From assembly GCA_022703485.1 (NCBI GenBank), contig JAKLDO010000037.1, forward strand, positions 1 through 32,004: 32,004 nucleotides of DNA, written 5' to 3'. This document shows positions 25,846 through 32,004 of the stretch, one piece after another; the stretch's first letter is position 1; every line of letters begins with the position of its first letter. Origin of the DNA: a bacterium (GTDB lineage Bacteria > UBP6 > UBA1177). The notes beneath the pieces were generated by a model. That model saw only the letters and a list, made by a program, of their open reading frames with translations, had not been told where the DNA came from and did no database searches. Position numbers and translations under genes: made by a program.

Positions 25846-26643
25846 ATGAATGCCGAGATAGAGTTGATTCTTGAAAAAATAAATACAAAAAGGATTTGGG
25901 ATGAAGAACCTGTATTCTGCTATACATCTGATGTAGACTGGGCAAGTGAGGATGTAATGGAGGAATATTTCCTCCAGATCGACAAATTCGGCATTGAACC
26001 GACCCTGTTTGTCACGCATGATTCGCCTATTATAGATCGTTATTTTCAACAGAAAAAAATTGAAAGAGGGATACATCCCAACTTTTTAAATGGAAGTTCA
26101 CACGGTTCGACTTTCGAAGAAATTGTCCAAACCTGCATAAAATTCGCCCCTGAAACTAAAGCTTTCAGAAGTCACAGGCTGTTTGATGTCACCGATATCA
26201 CCCACCTGCTTAAAGAAAAATACGGATTCCGGTATGTTTCAAATCTCGGAACAATAATGCAGCCGATGATACGGCCTATTCTCCACGAGTCAGGTCTTAT
26301 ACATTTTCCCATATTTTTTGAAGACGGAACCCATTTATGGAACAGACTTGACATTGATATTAAAAAATACGAACACTTGTTTATTTCACCCGGAATAAAA
26401 ATAATCAGTTTCCATCCAATGAACTTCGTTTTCAACTCCCACTCAATAAAATATATGAGAGGGATCAAAGATTCCATGTCTAGAGATTCATTTAACAACA
26501 TTGGCAAAGAATATATTGCCAAATTTAGAAATAAAGCCTCTTCAGGAATTGCAAATACTGTTGAAATGATAATAAATCTTACCAAAAAAAAGAGCTTTAA
26601 AACGATGAAATTAAGTGATTTATACAACGAATCAATAAGGTGA
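25846..26643 (+). CDS. WbmS-like polysaccharide deacetylase family protein
   Basis: 265 residues; ATG 25846 has GAGG five bases upstream. It resembles the carbohydrate-esterase-4-like proteins found in O-antigen loci, such as Bordetella WbmS. The opening CYTSDVDWASED (Asp29, Asp31) corresponds to the NodB Asp-Asp motif, TLFVTHDSP (53-61) to the next strand, HPNFLNGSSHG (77-87) to the metal-histidine motif H-x3-H, FRSHRLFD (107-114) to the catalytic arginine region, and ISFHPMNF (187-194) to the last histidine motif. It may remove an N- or O-acyl group from a sugar nucleotide or lipid-linked sugar. No signal peptide is present, so it acts in the cytoplasm. The stop overlaps the ribosome-binding site of the next gene. 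Confidence 0.65.
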   Translation: MNAEIELILEKINTKRIWDEEPVFCYTSDVDWASEDVMEEYFLQIDKFGIEPTLFVTHDSPIIDRYFQQKKIERGIHPNFLNGSSHGSTFEEIVQTCIKFAPETKAFRSHRLFDVTDITHLLKEKYGFRYVSNLGTIMQPMIRPILHESGLIHFPIFFEDGTHLWNRLDIDIKKYEHLFISPGIKIISFHPMNFVFNSHSIKYMRGIKDSMSRDSFNNIGKEYIAKFRNKASSGIANTVEMIINLTKKKSFKTMKLSDLYNESIR

Positions 26644-26647
26644 AAAA

Positions 26648-27202
26648 ATGCGAATTTTAGAATCTGAAAGACTAATCATTAAGCCTGTTGAAGAAAATGA
26701 TCTCCAATATTTACTGAATTTAAGATGGGATGCATCTGTAACTAACTTTCTTCTTCATGATCCTATTTCAATGAAAGATCAGAAAAACTGGTTTACAAAC
26801 CTTTCAAAAAAAGACTTTGCTATGTCGATTTTTCTTAAACATCCTGACAATCAGTTGCAAATCATTGGGACAACTGGATTATATAATATAGATCATAGAC
26901 ACCAAAGAGCAGTTACAAAGATACGAATAGATTCAGCATTTCAACGACAAGGAATTGCATCCGAAGCTCGTTTGATGATACTTGACTATGGGTTTAATAT
27001 TTTAAATCTAAAGAAAATCACTGCTGATTGTTTTGCTGACAATGAAGCTATTGTTAATCTTAATTTAAAGTTGGGTTTTAAAAAAGAAGGGGTCTTCAGA
27101 AAACACTATTATCACAATGGAAAATTCATGGATGCTGTTCAATTCGGCATCTTAAAGTCTGAATATCTTGCAATGATAAAGAAAAAGAAAGTTATCTCTT
27201 AA
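26648..27202 (+). CDS. Small GNAT acetyltransferase (RimJ/RimL/PseH-like)
   Basis: 184 residues. The full GNAT fold is visible: LESERLIIKPVEENDL at the start, the acetyl-CoA loop FQRQGIASEARLMI near 99-112, then ADCFADNEAIVNLNLKLGF and KEGVFRKHYYHNGKFMDAV, the ending typical of RimJ/RimL and of amino-sugar N-acetyltransferases such as PseH. Its position suggests N-acetylation of an amino group placed on a sugar by an aminotransferase, possibly the DegT-family protein encoded 2 kb away. AGGTGA, formed partly by the deacetylase stop codon, lies four bases before ATG 26648, so the two are translated as a pair. Its end overlaps the opposing WecG-type gene by 11 bases. Confidence 0.82.
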   Translation: MRILESERLIIKPVEENDLQYLLNLRWDASVTNFLLHDPISMKDQKNWFTNLSKKDFAMSIFLKHPDNQLQIIGTTGLYNIDHRHQRAVTKIRIDSAFQRQGIASEARLMILDYGFNILNLKKITADCFADNEAIVNLNLKLGFKKEGVFRKHYYHNGKFMDAVQFGILKSEYLAMIKKKKVIS

Positions 27203-27932
27203 AAAGTTTCTTTGTAAATGCTGTAAAAAGAAGTTTTATCATAAAAACAGGCAAAATCCACTGTCTTTTTATTCTTTTAAGAGATCCTGGAGAACGAAGA
27301 AGTCTGAATAACCACTCAAGATTATTATATCTAAAAAAATCAGGAACTGGTCTAACCTTACCTGCAAGAGTATCCAGCGACCCGCCGCATCCAATAAAAA
27401 TCATTTTGGAAAATTTGGAACTCATTTTAAATGAGAAAATTTCCTGTCTCGGTGATCCTAAAGCAACCATCACAATCTGTGGACTTTGTTTTTCAATAAG
27501 CTCTACGATCTCTTCATCATTTTTAAAGAATCCATCATTTCTGCCTGTTATAATCATCTGAGGATAGCGTTCAAACAGCTTTTCGACTGCTTTTTTGTTG
27601 ACATCTTCCTTCGAACCAAGAATGAACAATCTATACTTTTTTTCATTGGCAAGTTCAAAAACGCTTCTCGGAAGATTTAATTTCATACATTTCTTACCGT
27701 AGAGCCATTTCATTCCGAGTACTGCTCCAGCACCATCGGGAGTAGGAAGCAGTGAATTATCTATAACTTCCCGCATTTGAGCATTTCTGCTGTACATCAT
27801 TATCTTTTCTGCATTTATTGCAACGCTGTATCCGCCCTGGCCTTTTTTAATAAGACCGGATATGTATTCCTTTATCTGTTCAACACTTTCAACAGCAAGA
27901 CATTGTGCACCTAGAATTTTAAATATTTCCAT
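27192..27932 (-). CDS. WecG/TagA/CpsF-family glycosyltransferase (GT26)
   Basis: 246 residues. The conserved blocks of GT26 are present: INAEKIM (39-45), LPTPDGAGAVLG with the catalytic-site Asp66 (62-73), ALGSPRQE (157-164), GCGGSLDTLAGKVRP (181-195) and NNLEWLFRLLRSP (203-215). The last 30 residues are basic and hydrophobic, as expected for membrane attachment. WecG and TagA transfer ManNAcA or ManNAc to the undecaprenyl-linked first sugar, so this protein would be the second-sugar transferase of the repeat unit and fits with a ManNAc-type donor from the epimerase at 25 kb. ATG 27932 directly follows the stop of the GT4 gene, whose last codons provide AGGAG. Confidence 0.9.
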   Translation of the reverse strand: MEIFKILGAQCLAVESVEQIKEYISGLIKKGQGGYSVAINAEKIMMYSRNAQMREVIDNSLLPTPDGAGAVLGMKWLYGKKCMKLNLPRSVFELANEKKYRLFILGSKEDVNKKAVEKLFERYPQMIITGRNDGFFKNDEEIVELIEKQSPQIVMVALGSPRQEIFSFKMSSKFSKMIFIGCGGSLDTLAGKVRPVPDFFRYNNLEWLFRLLRSPGSLKRIKRQWILPVFMIKLLFTAFTKKLFKR

Positions 27933-29027
27933 CTACATCTCCTGTGAATTCAATGACCACGCCAATTTTTTATATAGAAGAGCAGCTATTCTGTTACGGT
28001 CATAGTCTTTAGCAGTATTAAGAGCACTTTCACGGAATCTCATTTTTTCAACTTTTGAGAAGTTCATCCATTTTTCTATCTTTTCAGCAAGATCAGGAGC
28101 ACTCCCTGTTTCAAAGAAAAAACCGTTTTGATCTTCTGTAAGATATTGTGCGATTCCACCGATTCTTGAGCCGATAACAGGAGTTCCGCAAGCCATTGCT
28201 TCCAATCCGATAAGGCCGAGACTTTCACTATATGAAGGAAAAACTAAAACATCTACTGTATTAAAAAAGCCGGGGAATCTTGTCTGTTCCCCTGTCTTTA
28301 CAAAAACAATGCTGTCTGAAAGGTCCAGAGCAGCAATTCTCTTTTGCACATAATCATCGTCAGGCCCGGTTCCTGCAAGCAAAAATTTCTGTGTAGTGAT
28401 AGCACCTTTTCTTTTTAATATGCCGATAGCATCGAGATAAACTTTCCAACCTTTGGATTCACTTATCCTCGAAACGAATCCGGCAGTATATTCTTTTATA
28501 CTTGCGGGATTATCATCATCCATTTTAAAAAGTGTAAAATCAACTCCCCCTGAAGGTGAAACAAACACCATCTCTTCTTCAATATGAAATTTCTCACAAA
28601 CAACCTGTTGCAAATGCTTTGAGGGAACAACTATCAGTCTTGCACATTTCACAGCTCTTTTCAGAAGTTTATCAAAAAAACGAAGTGTTCCAGAATTGTT
28701 ATTCAGTAGATCTGTCCCATGAAAATTAAGTACTGCCGGTTTTATCATAAAAAAAGAAAGAATATATAAAAGAGGTGCAAAATGAAGTGGATAATGAAAA
28801 TAAACTGCATCAGTTTTCTTAAAGAGAAGATTAAAAACTGTATCGAAATAGAGTTTTAAGTATTTAATTATTTTTTTAAACTTATTCTGTTCTTTGCCTT
28901 TAATAACACAAAGAAATGTAACTTCAGCCCCCTTTTTAATAAGAGACTCTGTAATACCCTTAACAAAAATCCCGTACTTACTATCATTTTCTGAAGGATA
29001 CATATTTGAAACAATTCCGATTTTCAT
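27933..29027 (-). CDS. Glycosyltransferase family 4 (GT-B fold)
   Basis: 364 residues. The N-terminal domain begins MKIGIVSNMYPSEND and carries a glycine-poor loop and a NFHGTDLL segment (101-108). The C-terminal GT1/GT4 domain has TAGFVSRISESKGW, LLAGTGPDDDYV and the EX7E motif Glu268...Glu276 in SESLGLIGLEAMACGTPVIGS (267 onward, split here only for description). It adds a sugar from a nucleotide donor to the growing lipid-linked repeat on the inner face of the membrane; the sugar is unknown. It lies 15 bases after the DegT-family gene and abuts the WecG-type gene, forming a compact minus-strand operon. Confidence 0.9.
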   Translation of the reverse strand: MKIGIVSNMYPSENDSKYGIFVKGITESLIKKGAEVTFLCVIKGKEQNKFKKIIKYLKLYFDTVFNLLFKKTDAVYFHYPLHFAPLLYILSFFMIKPAVLNFHGTDLLNNNSGTLRFFDKLLKRAVKCARLIVVPSKHLQQVVCEKFHIEEEMVFVSPSGGVDFTLFKMDDDNPASIKEYTAGFVSRISESKGWKVYLDAIGILKRKGAITTQKFLLAGTGPDDDYVQKRIAALDLSDSIVFVKTGEQTRFPGFFNTVDVLVFPSYSESLGLIGLEAMACGTPVIGSRIGGIAQYLTEDQNGFFFETGSAPDLAEKIEKWMNFSKVEKMRFRESALNTAKDYDRNRIAALLYKKLAWSLNSQEM

Positions 29028-29042
29028 TTTTTATCCGCGAAC

Positions 29043-30146
29043 TCAGATATTTTCTAAAATATTTTTTATAACATACTTCTGGTCTTCCAATTTCAGGAAA
29101 GGTCCCATCGGGATGCTCAGAATGTGCTCTGCGGCATTTTCAGATACCGGGAAGTCCCCTTTTTTGTATCCAAGTCCTGAATATGCATCCTGGAGATGGA
29201 GCGGTCTCGGATAGTGCACAGCTGTCGGAACTCCGTTATCATTGAGCTTTTTCATCAATTTTTCTCTATCCGGCACCATTATTGAGTACTGGGCGAAAAC
29301 AGAGGTTCTGTCGCTTTTTACTACAGGAAGGACTATACTGCTGTTTCCTGCGAGCGCCTCAGAATAAATGCCGGCGATCTCCTCTCTTTTTGCTATCTCA
29401 TCTTTCAGATATTTCATTTTCACATTCAGCACTGCCGCCTGAACCGTATCAAGTCTTCCGTTTATACCGATGTACTTATGAAAATAACGGCTCGTCTGGC
29501 CGTGAACCCTGAGACTTTTTATTTTTTCAGCCAGAGCGGCATCGTCTGTGAACAATGCACCTCCGTCCCCGTAACAGCCGAGAGGTTTGGAAGGAAAGAA
29601 GCTGGTGCATCCTATTTTTGAAAGATTACAGCTCATTCTGCCTTTGTAAGAAGCACCGAAACTCTGGCATGCGTCCTCAATGACAGTTATTCCGTATTTT
29701 GCCGCGATCGAATTTATCTCATCCATGTCCGCCGTCTGCCCGTAAAGTCCTACGGGAATGACAGCCCTGGTTTTTGCCGAGATTTTCTTCTCTATCTCCC
29801 TGTAGTCGAGATTGTATGTTACAGGATCGATGTCTGCAAAAACCGGTTTAGCTCCAAGAAGAGTGATCACTTCGGCAGTAGCAATGAAAGTGAACGGTGT
29901 TGTTATGATTTCATCGCCGGGTTTTACATCTATAGCCATCAGAGCAAGAAGAAGAGCGTCAGTCCCGCTTGCACAGGAAATGGAATAAGGCGATCCCGTG
30001 AATCCGGAAAGGTTCCTTTCGAGATCTACGACTTGGGGACCCATTATGAAAGCCGCATTTCTGCATACATCTTCAATCGCTTTATCGATTTCAGTCTTAT
30101 ACTGTCTGTACTGCTCTTTCAGGTCAATGAATTCAACTTTTCTCAT
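29043..30146 (-). CDS. DegT/DnrJ/EryC1-family sugar aminotransferase (WbpE-like)
   Basis: 367 residues from ATG 30146, which has AGGAG eight bases upstream; a GTG at 30173 could add nine residues but has no ribosome-binding site. PLP-enzyme residues: SCASGTDALLLAL (57-69), VIEDACQSFGA with Asp158, and SFFPSKPLGCYGDGG with the Schiff-base Lys187. The KPLGCYGDGGA wording closely recalls WbpE, which puts an amino group on C3 of UDP-GlcNAc uronate. Other family members act at C4, so the exact sugar is unproven. In WbpE pathways a dehydrogenase pair (WbpA/B) and an N-acetyltransferase (WbpD) are also needed; neither is in this window except that the small GNAT might replace WbpD. Confidence 0.9.
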   Translation of the reverse strand: MRKVEFIDLKEQYRQYKTEIDKAIEDVCRNAAFIMGPQVVDLERNLSGFTGSPYSISCASGTDALLLALMAIDVKPGDEIITTPFTFIATAEVITLLGAKPVFADIDPVTYNLDYREIEKKISAKTRAVIPVGLYGQTADMDEINSIAAKYGITVIEDACQSFGASYKGRMSCNLSKIGCTSFFPSKPLGCYGDGGALFTDDAALAEKIKSLRVHGQTSRYFHKYIGINGRLDTVQAAVLNVKMKYLKDEIAKREEIAGIYSEALAGNSSIVLPVVKSDRTSVFAQYSIMVPDREKLMKKLNDNGVPTAVHYPRPLHLQDAYSGLGYKKGDFPVSENAAEHILSIPMGPFLKLEDQKYVIKNILENI

Positions 30147-30173
30147 AAACAGTTCTCCTGCTGGCTGAAGCAC

Positions 30174-30956
30174 TTATTTATATATAATTCCATTAAAATA
30201 ATCCAGTCCCTGCTCTATATTTTTTTCATCAAATATCATACATTTTCCCTTCGACACCACAGTTTCTATTTTAACAACTCTGGTGGGGCTCCCTTTCAGT
30301 CCGGTAAAAGAAGGATCACAGCCGGCAGCCTTTGCATCAAGTACAGTCACCTTTTTTTTAAAAGCTGACCGGACATCATTTAAAGACGGCATCCTTCTTA
30401 TGTTCGATCCGCTTCCGACCGTCATAAGGACAGGAAGCCCTGATCTCAATGTAAGGAGCTCACTATCCATCTCACAGACCGCCTCCGCAAAGTCGCAGAC
30501 TTCCGTAACACGGTTTACATAAGGAAGCACAGGAATATCAAGTATGGTTGCAATTTCTCCAGGAACCTGAGCAGTATCACCGTCAACTGCCTGTTTTCCG
30601 CATATTATCATGTCCGGAAGGCCTTCAAACACCTTCAATATCCCGGATGAAAGAGTGTATGCGGTAGCCCAGCAGTCAGAACCTGCAAAAGCCCTGTCAC
30701 ACAGCATTACACCTTCATCGGCACCGAGCGCCATAGCTCTTCTGAGAACGGCTTCTGAACTTGACGGACCCATCGTGAACGCTGTTATCTTCACTCCGCC
30801 GCATCTTTTCTTTATATCCACGGCAAGGTCAAGCGCATATTCACAGTAAGGGTTCAATATTGATTCGACACCGCTTCTGATGAGAGTTCCGGTTTCATGG
30901 TCTATCTTTATTCTGTCGGTCCTCGGGACCTGTTTAATAAGGACTGCTATATTCAA
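30174..30956 (-). CDS. etfB: Electron transfer flavoprotein, beta subunit
   Basis: 260 residues. MNIAVLIKQVPRTDRIKID is the family start; the adenine-nucleotide-binding signature CGKQAVDGDTAQVPGEIA lies at 119-136 and LRSGLPVLMTV near 171-181 corresponds to the conserved LP-x-V-x-T-V stretch. It pairs with EtfA to carry electrons between a flavin dehydrogenase and another acceptor; no etfA is visible here. The TTG start (30956) overlaps the stop of the upstream FAD oxidoreductase as TTGA, with AGGGAG before it, showing coupled translation and a shared operon. The stop is 27 bases before the DegT-family gene, so read-through into the polysaccharide genes is possible. Confidence 0.93.
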   Translation of the reverse strand: MNIAVLIKQVPRTDRIKIDHETGTLIRSGVESILNPYCEYALDLAVDIKKRCGGVKITAFTMGPSSSEAVLRRAMALGADEGVMLCDRAFAGSDCWATAYTLSSGILKVFEGLPDMIICGKQAVDGDTAQVPGEIATILDIPVLPYVNRVTEVCDFAEAVCEMDSELLTLRSGLPVLMTVGSGSNIRRMPSLNDVRSAFKKKVTVLDAKAAGCDPSFTGLKGSPTRVVKIETVVSKGKCMIFDEKNIEQGLDYFNGIIYK

Positions 30957-32004
30957 GGTCTCTCCCTGTATTCTAACATGTTATTACGGTTAAGAAGCCA
31001 CTGCGGATCTAAAAATGATTTCACTCCCGCCATCTCAGAGATCCCTTTTTCACCATACATTTCAATAAGATAGTTGCGTTTTATCTTACCTATTCCATGT
31101 TCTGCCGATACTGTTCCTTTAAGCTCCACAGCCTTTGCCGCAAGCTTTTTATATATATCAAACCCTTTTCTGAGCTCATCTTCATTCTCCGGTATTATGT
31201 TTATGTGAAGATGATCGTCGCCTATGTGACCGAATGCGACATATTTCAGCCCGCTTTCATCAAGAAGTCCGTGATAGAATGCCGACATCTCCCTGAATTT
31301 TTCAGACGGCACGGCAAGATCGGTTCCTAGTTTATGGATCGCGGGATGGGTCTTCTTTATCTCTGATATCGCAGTATTAACTGTTTCAGGAAGAGCATGT
31401 CTGAAAGCCCGTATCCGCTCGGTTTCAATATCTTCCCATGCACACCAGCTCTTTCCATCCTCTATTCCGAGACCATTTTCGATCCTGCCTATGATCTCCG
31501 CCGCCATAGGTATGTCCATCCCGTCTAGAAGCAGATCGAAGAAAACAGCGGTTCTGAGATCTTCTCCGATATCCGGAATGTTGATAGAAGATGTATCGTT
31601 CTTTCTTTTTTTACGAAGCAGATCCATACCTCTTTCATCAACATATTCTATGAAAACGGGTTTGAACTCAGTGCTTTTCCTCAAGGCTTCCACGAAATCA
31701 AATGCAATACTTTCACTTTCAAGGAATTTTATAACGCTGATGGATGGTAATTTCCTTTCAAGCCAGAGTTCAACACCTGTTATTGTTCCGAGGATACCCT
31801 CCGAGCCTATGAAAAGATCAATCAGGTCCATTCCGGGTCTGGAGTACAATCCTGCCGCGTTTTTGCATTGCGGCATATGAATATCAGGAATTGCAAGTCT
31901 TTTTCCGTTTACGGAAAGCATTCCTGAACTGTCGGCAAAATGCTCTCCCCGTTTGACATTTATTATTGCTCCATCCGGCAGGACGATCTCCAGGGATCTC
32001 ACCC
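30953..32004 (-). CDS. GlcD / D-lactate dehydrogenase-type FAD oxidoreductase, partial
   Basis: The frame is open to the right edge, so about 350 C-terminal residues are visible and the N-terminal FAD-binding part is mostly missing. The visible start VRSLEIVLPDG is an internal segment of the FAD_binding_4 domain, continued by DLFIGSEGILGTITGVELWL. The C-terminal FAD-oxidase domain has the typical HIGDDHLHINI and SAEHGIGKIKRNYL motifs; the histidines belong to the active site of the GlcD/DLD family, which oxidises 2-hydroxy acids such as glycolate or D-lactate. The immediate overlap with etfB suggests an Etf-linked hydroxy-acid dehydrogenase, as known for the lactate dehydrogenase-Etf complexes of anaerobes. 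The C-terminus ends shortly after the motif, with no Fe-S (GlcF-type) extension. Confidence 0.88.
   Translation of the reverse strand, partial: VRSLEIVLPDGAIINVKRGEHFADSSGMLSVNGKRLAIPDIHMPQCKNAAGLYSRPGMDLIDLFIGSEGILGTITGVELWLERKLPSISVIKFLESESIAFDFVEALRKSTEFKPVFIEYVDERGMDLLRKKRKNDTSSINIPDIGEDLRTAVFFDLLLDGMDIPMAAEIIGRIENGLGIEDGKSWCAWEDIETERIRAFRHALPETVNTAISEIKKTHPAIHKLGTDLAVPSEKFREMSAFYHGLLDESGLKYVAFGHIGDDHLHINIIPENEDELRKGFDIYKKLAAKAVELKGTVSAEHGIGKIKRNYLIEMYGEKGISEMAGVKSFLDPQWLLNRNNMLEYRERP

Noticed and set aside
1-32004. tRNA, rRNA, CRISPR array, insertion sequence, prophage or toxin-antitoxin genes
   Set aside because: I looked for cloverleaf ends, regularly spaced repeats, transposase and integrase motifs and small paired genes and found none.

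Overview
The window looks like chromosomal DNA of a Gram-negative bacterium. An outer-membrane-type lipoprotein, a membrane-anchored chemoreceptor with a signal peptide, Wzx/Wzy-type polysaccharide genes and a sigma-54 promoter all point that way. The EGF-like/IgGFc-binding lipoprotein is of a kind I associate with Myxococcota and other former Deltaproteobacteria. The base composition is too AT-rich for a typical myxobacterium, so an uncultured or deeper lineage is possible. I cannot name the species. GTG and TTG starts are used freely, often with a clear Shine-Dalgarno. There are no tRNA, rRNA, CRISPR, transposase or phage genes, and no gene-free stretch longer than about 255 bases.

Left part (1-9.9 kb), mostly housekeeping: a partial MFS transporter and a large EGF/IgGFc-type lipoprotein (minus strand); a cysteine-cluster (YkgJ-type) protein facing away from the lipoprotein through a pair of interlocked promoters; a type I glutamine synthetase; a short, divergent ComEC-like protein; and the translationally coupled operon greA-recG-2'-5' RNA ligase-like gene.

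Middle part (9.9-17.4 kb), regulation: a HisC-like aminotransferase behind a textbook -24/-12 sigma-54 promoter; an ECF sigma factor with its membrane anti-sigma factor; a 1046-residue receptor that joins a Reg_prop beta-propeller and Y_Y_Y domain to a methyl-accepting chemotaxis signalling hairpin; an EamA transporter; and a flavodoxin.

Right part (17.4-30.1 kb), a surface polysaccharide locus in four strand-alternating blocks. The first block (plus, very AT-rich) encodes a Wzc-like chain-length protein whose kinase domain has no P-loop, a Wzy-like polymerase, a Wzx-like flippase and an asparagine-synthetase-like enzyme without the glutaminase cysteine. The second (minus) encodes a GNAT acyltransferase and UDP-GlcNAc 2-epimerase (WecB). 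The third (plus, AT-rich) encodes a WbmS-like deacetylase and a small GNAT. The fourth (minus) encodes a DegT-family sugar aminotransferase, a GT4 glycosyltransferase and a WecG/TagA/CpsF glycosyltransferase. Together these could make, modify, polymerise and export a polysaccharide rich in amino sugars. The initiating transferase, outer-membrane export channel and UDP-sugar dehydrogenase are not in the window.

Far right (30.1-32.0 kb): electron transfer flavoprotein beta and the C-terminal part of a GlcD/lactate-dehydrogenase-type FAD oxidoreductase lie upstream of, and on the same strand as, the last polysaccharide block.

The points most worth a second look are the propeller-chemoreceptor fusion, the two apparently catalytically altered enzymes of the polysaccharide locus (Wzc-like and AsnB-like), the sigma-54 promoter, and the interlocked divergent promoters at 3.0 kb.
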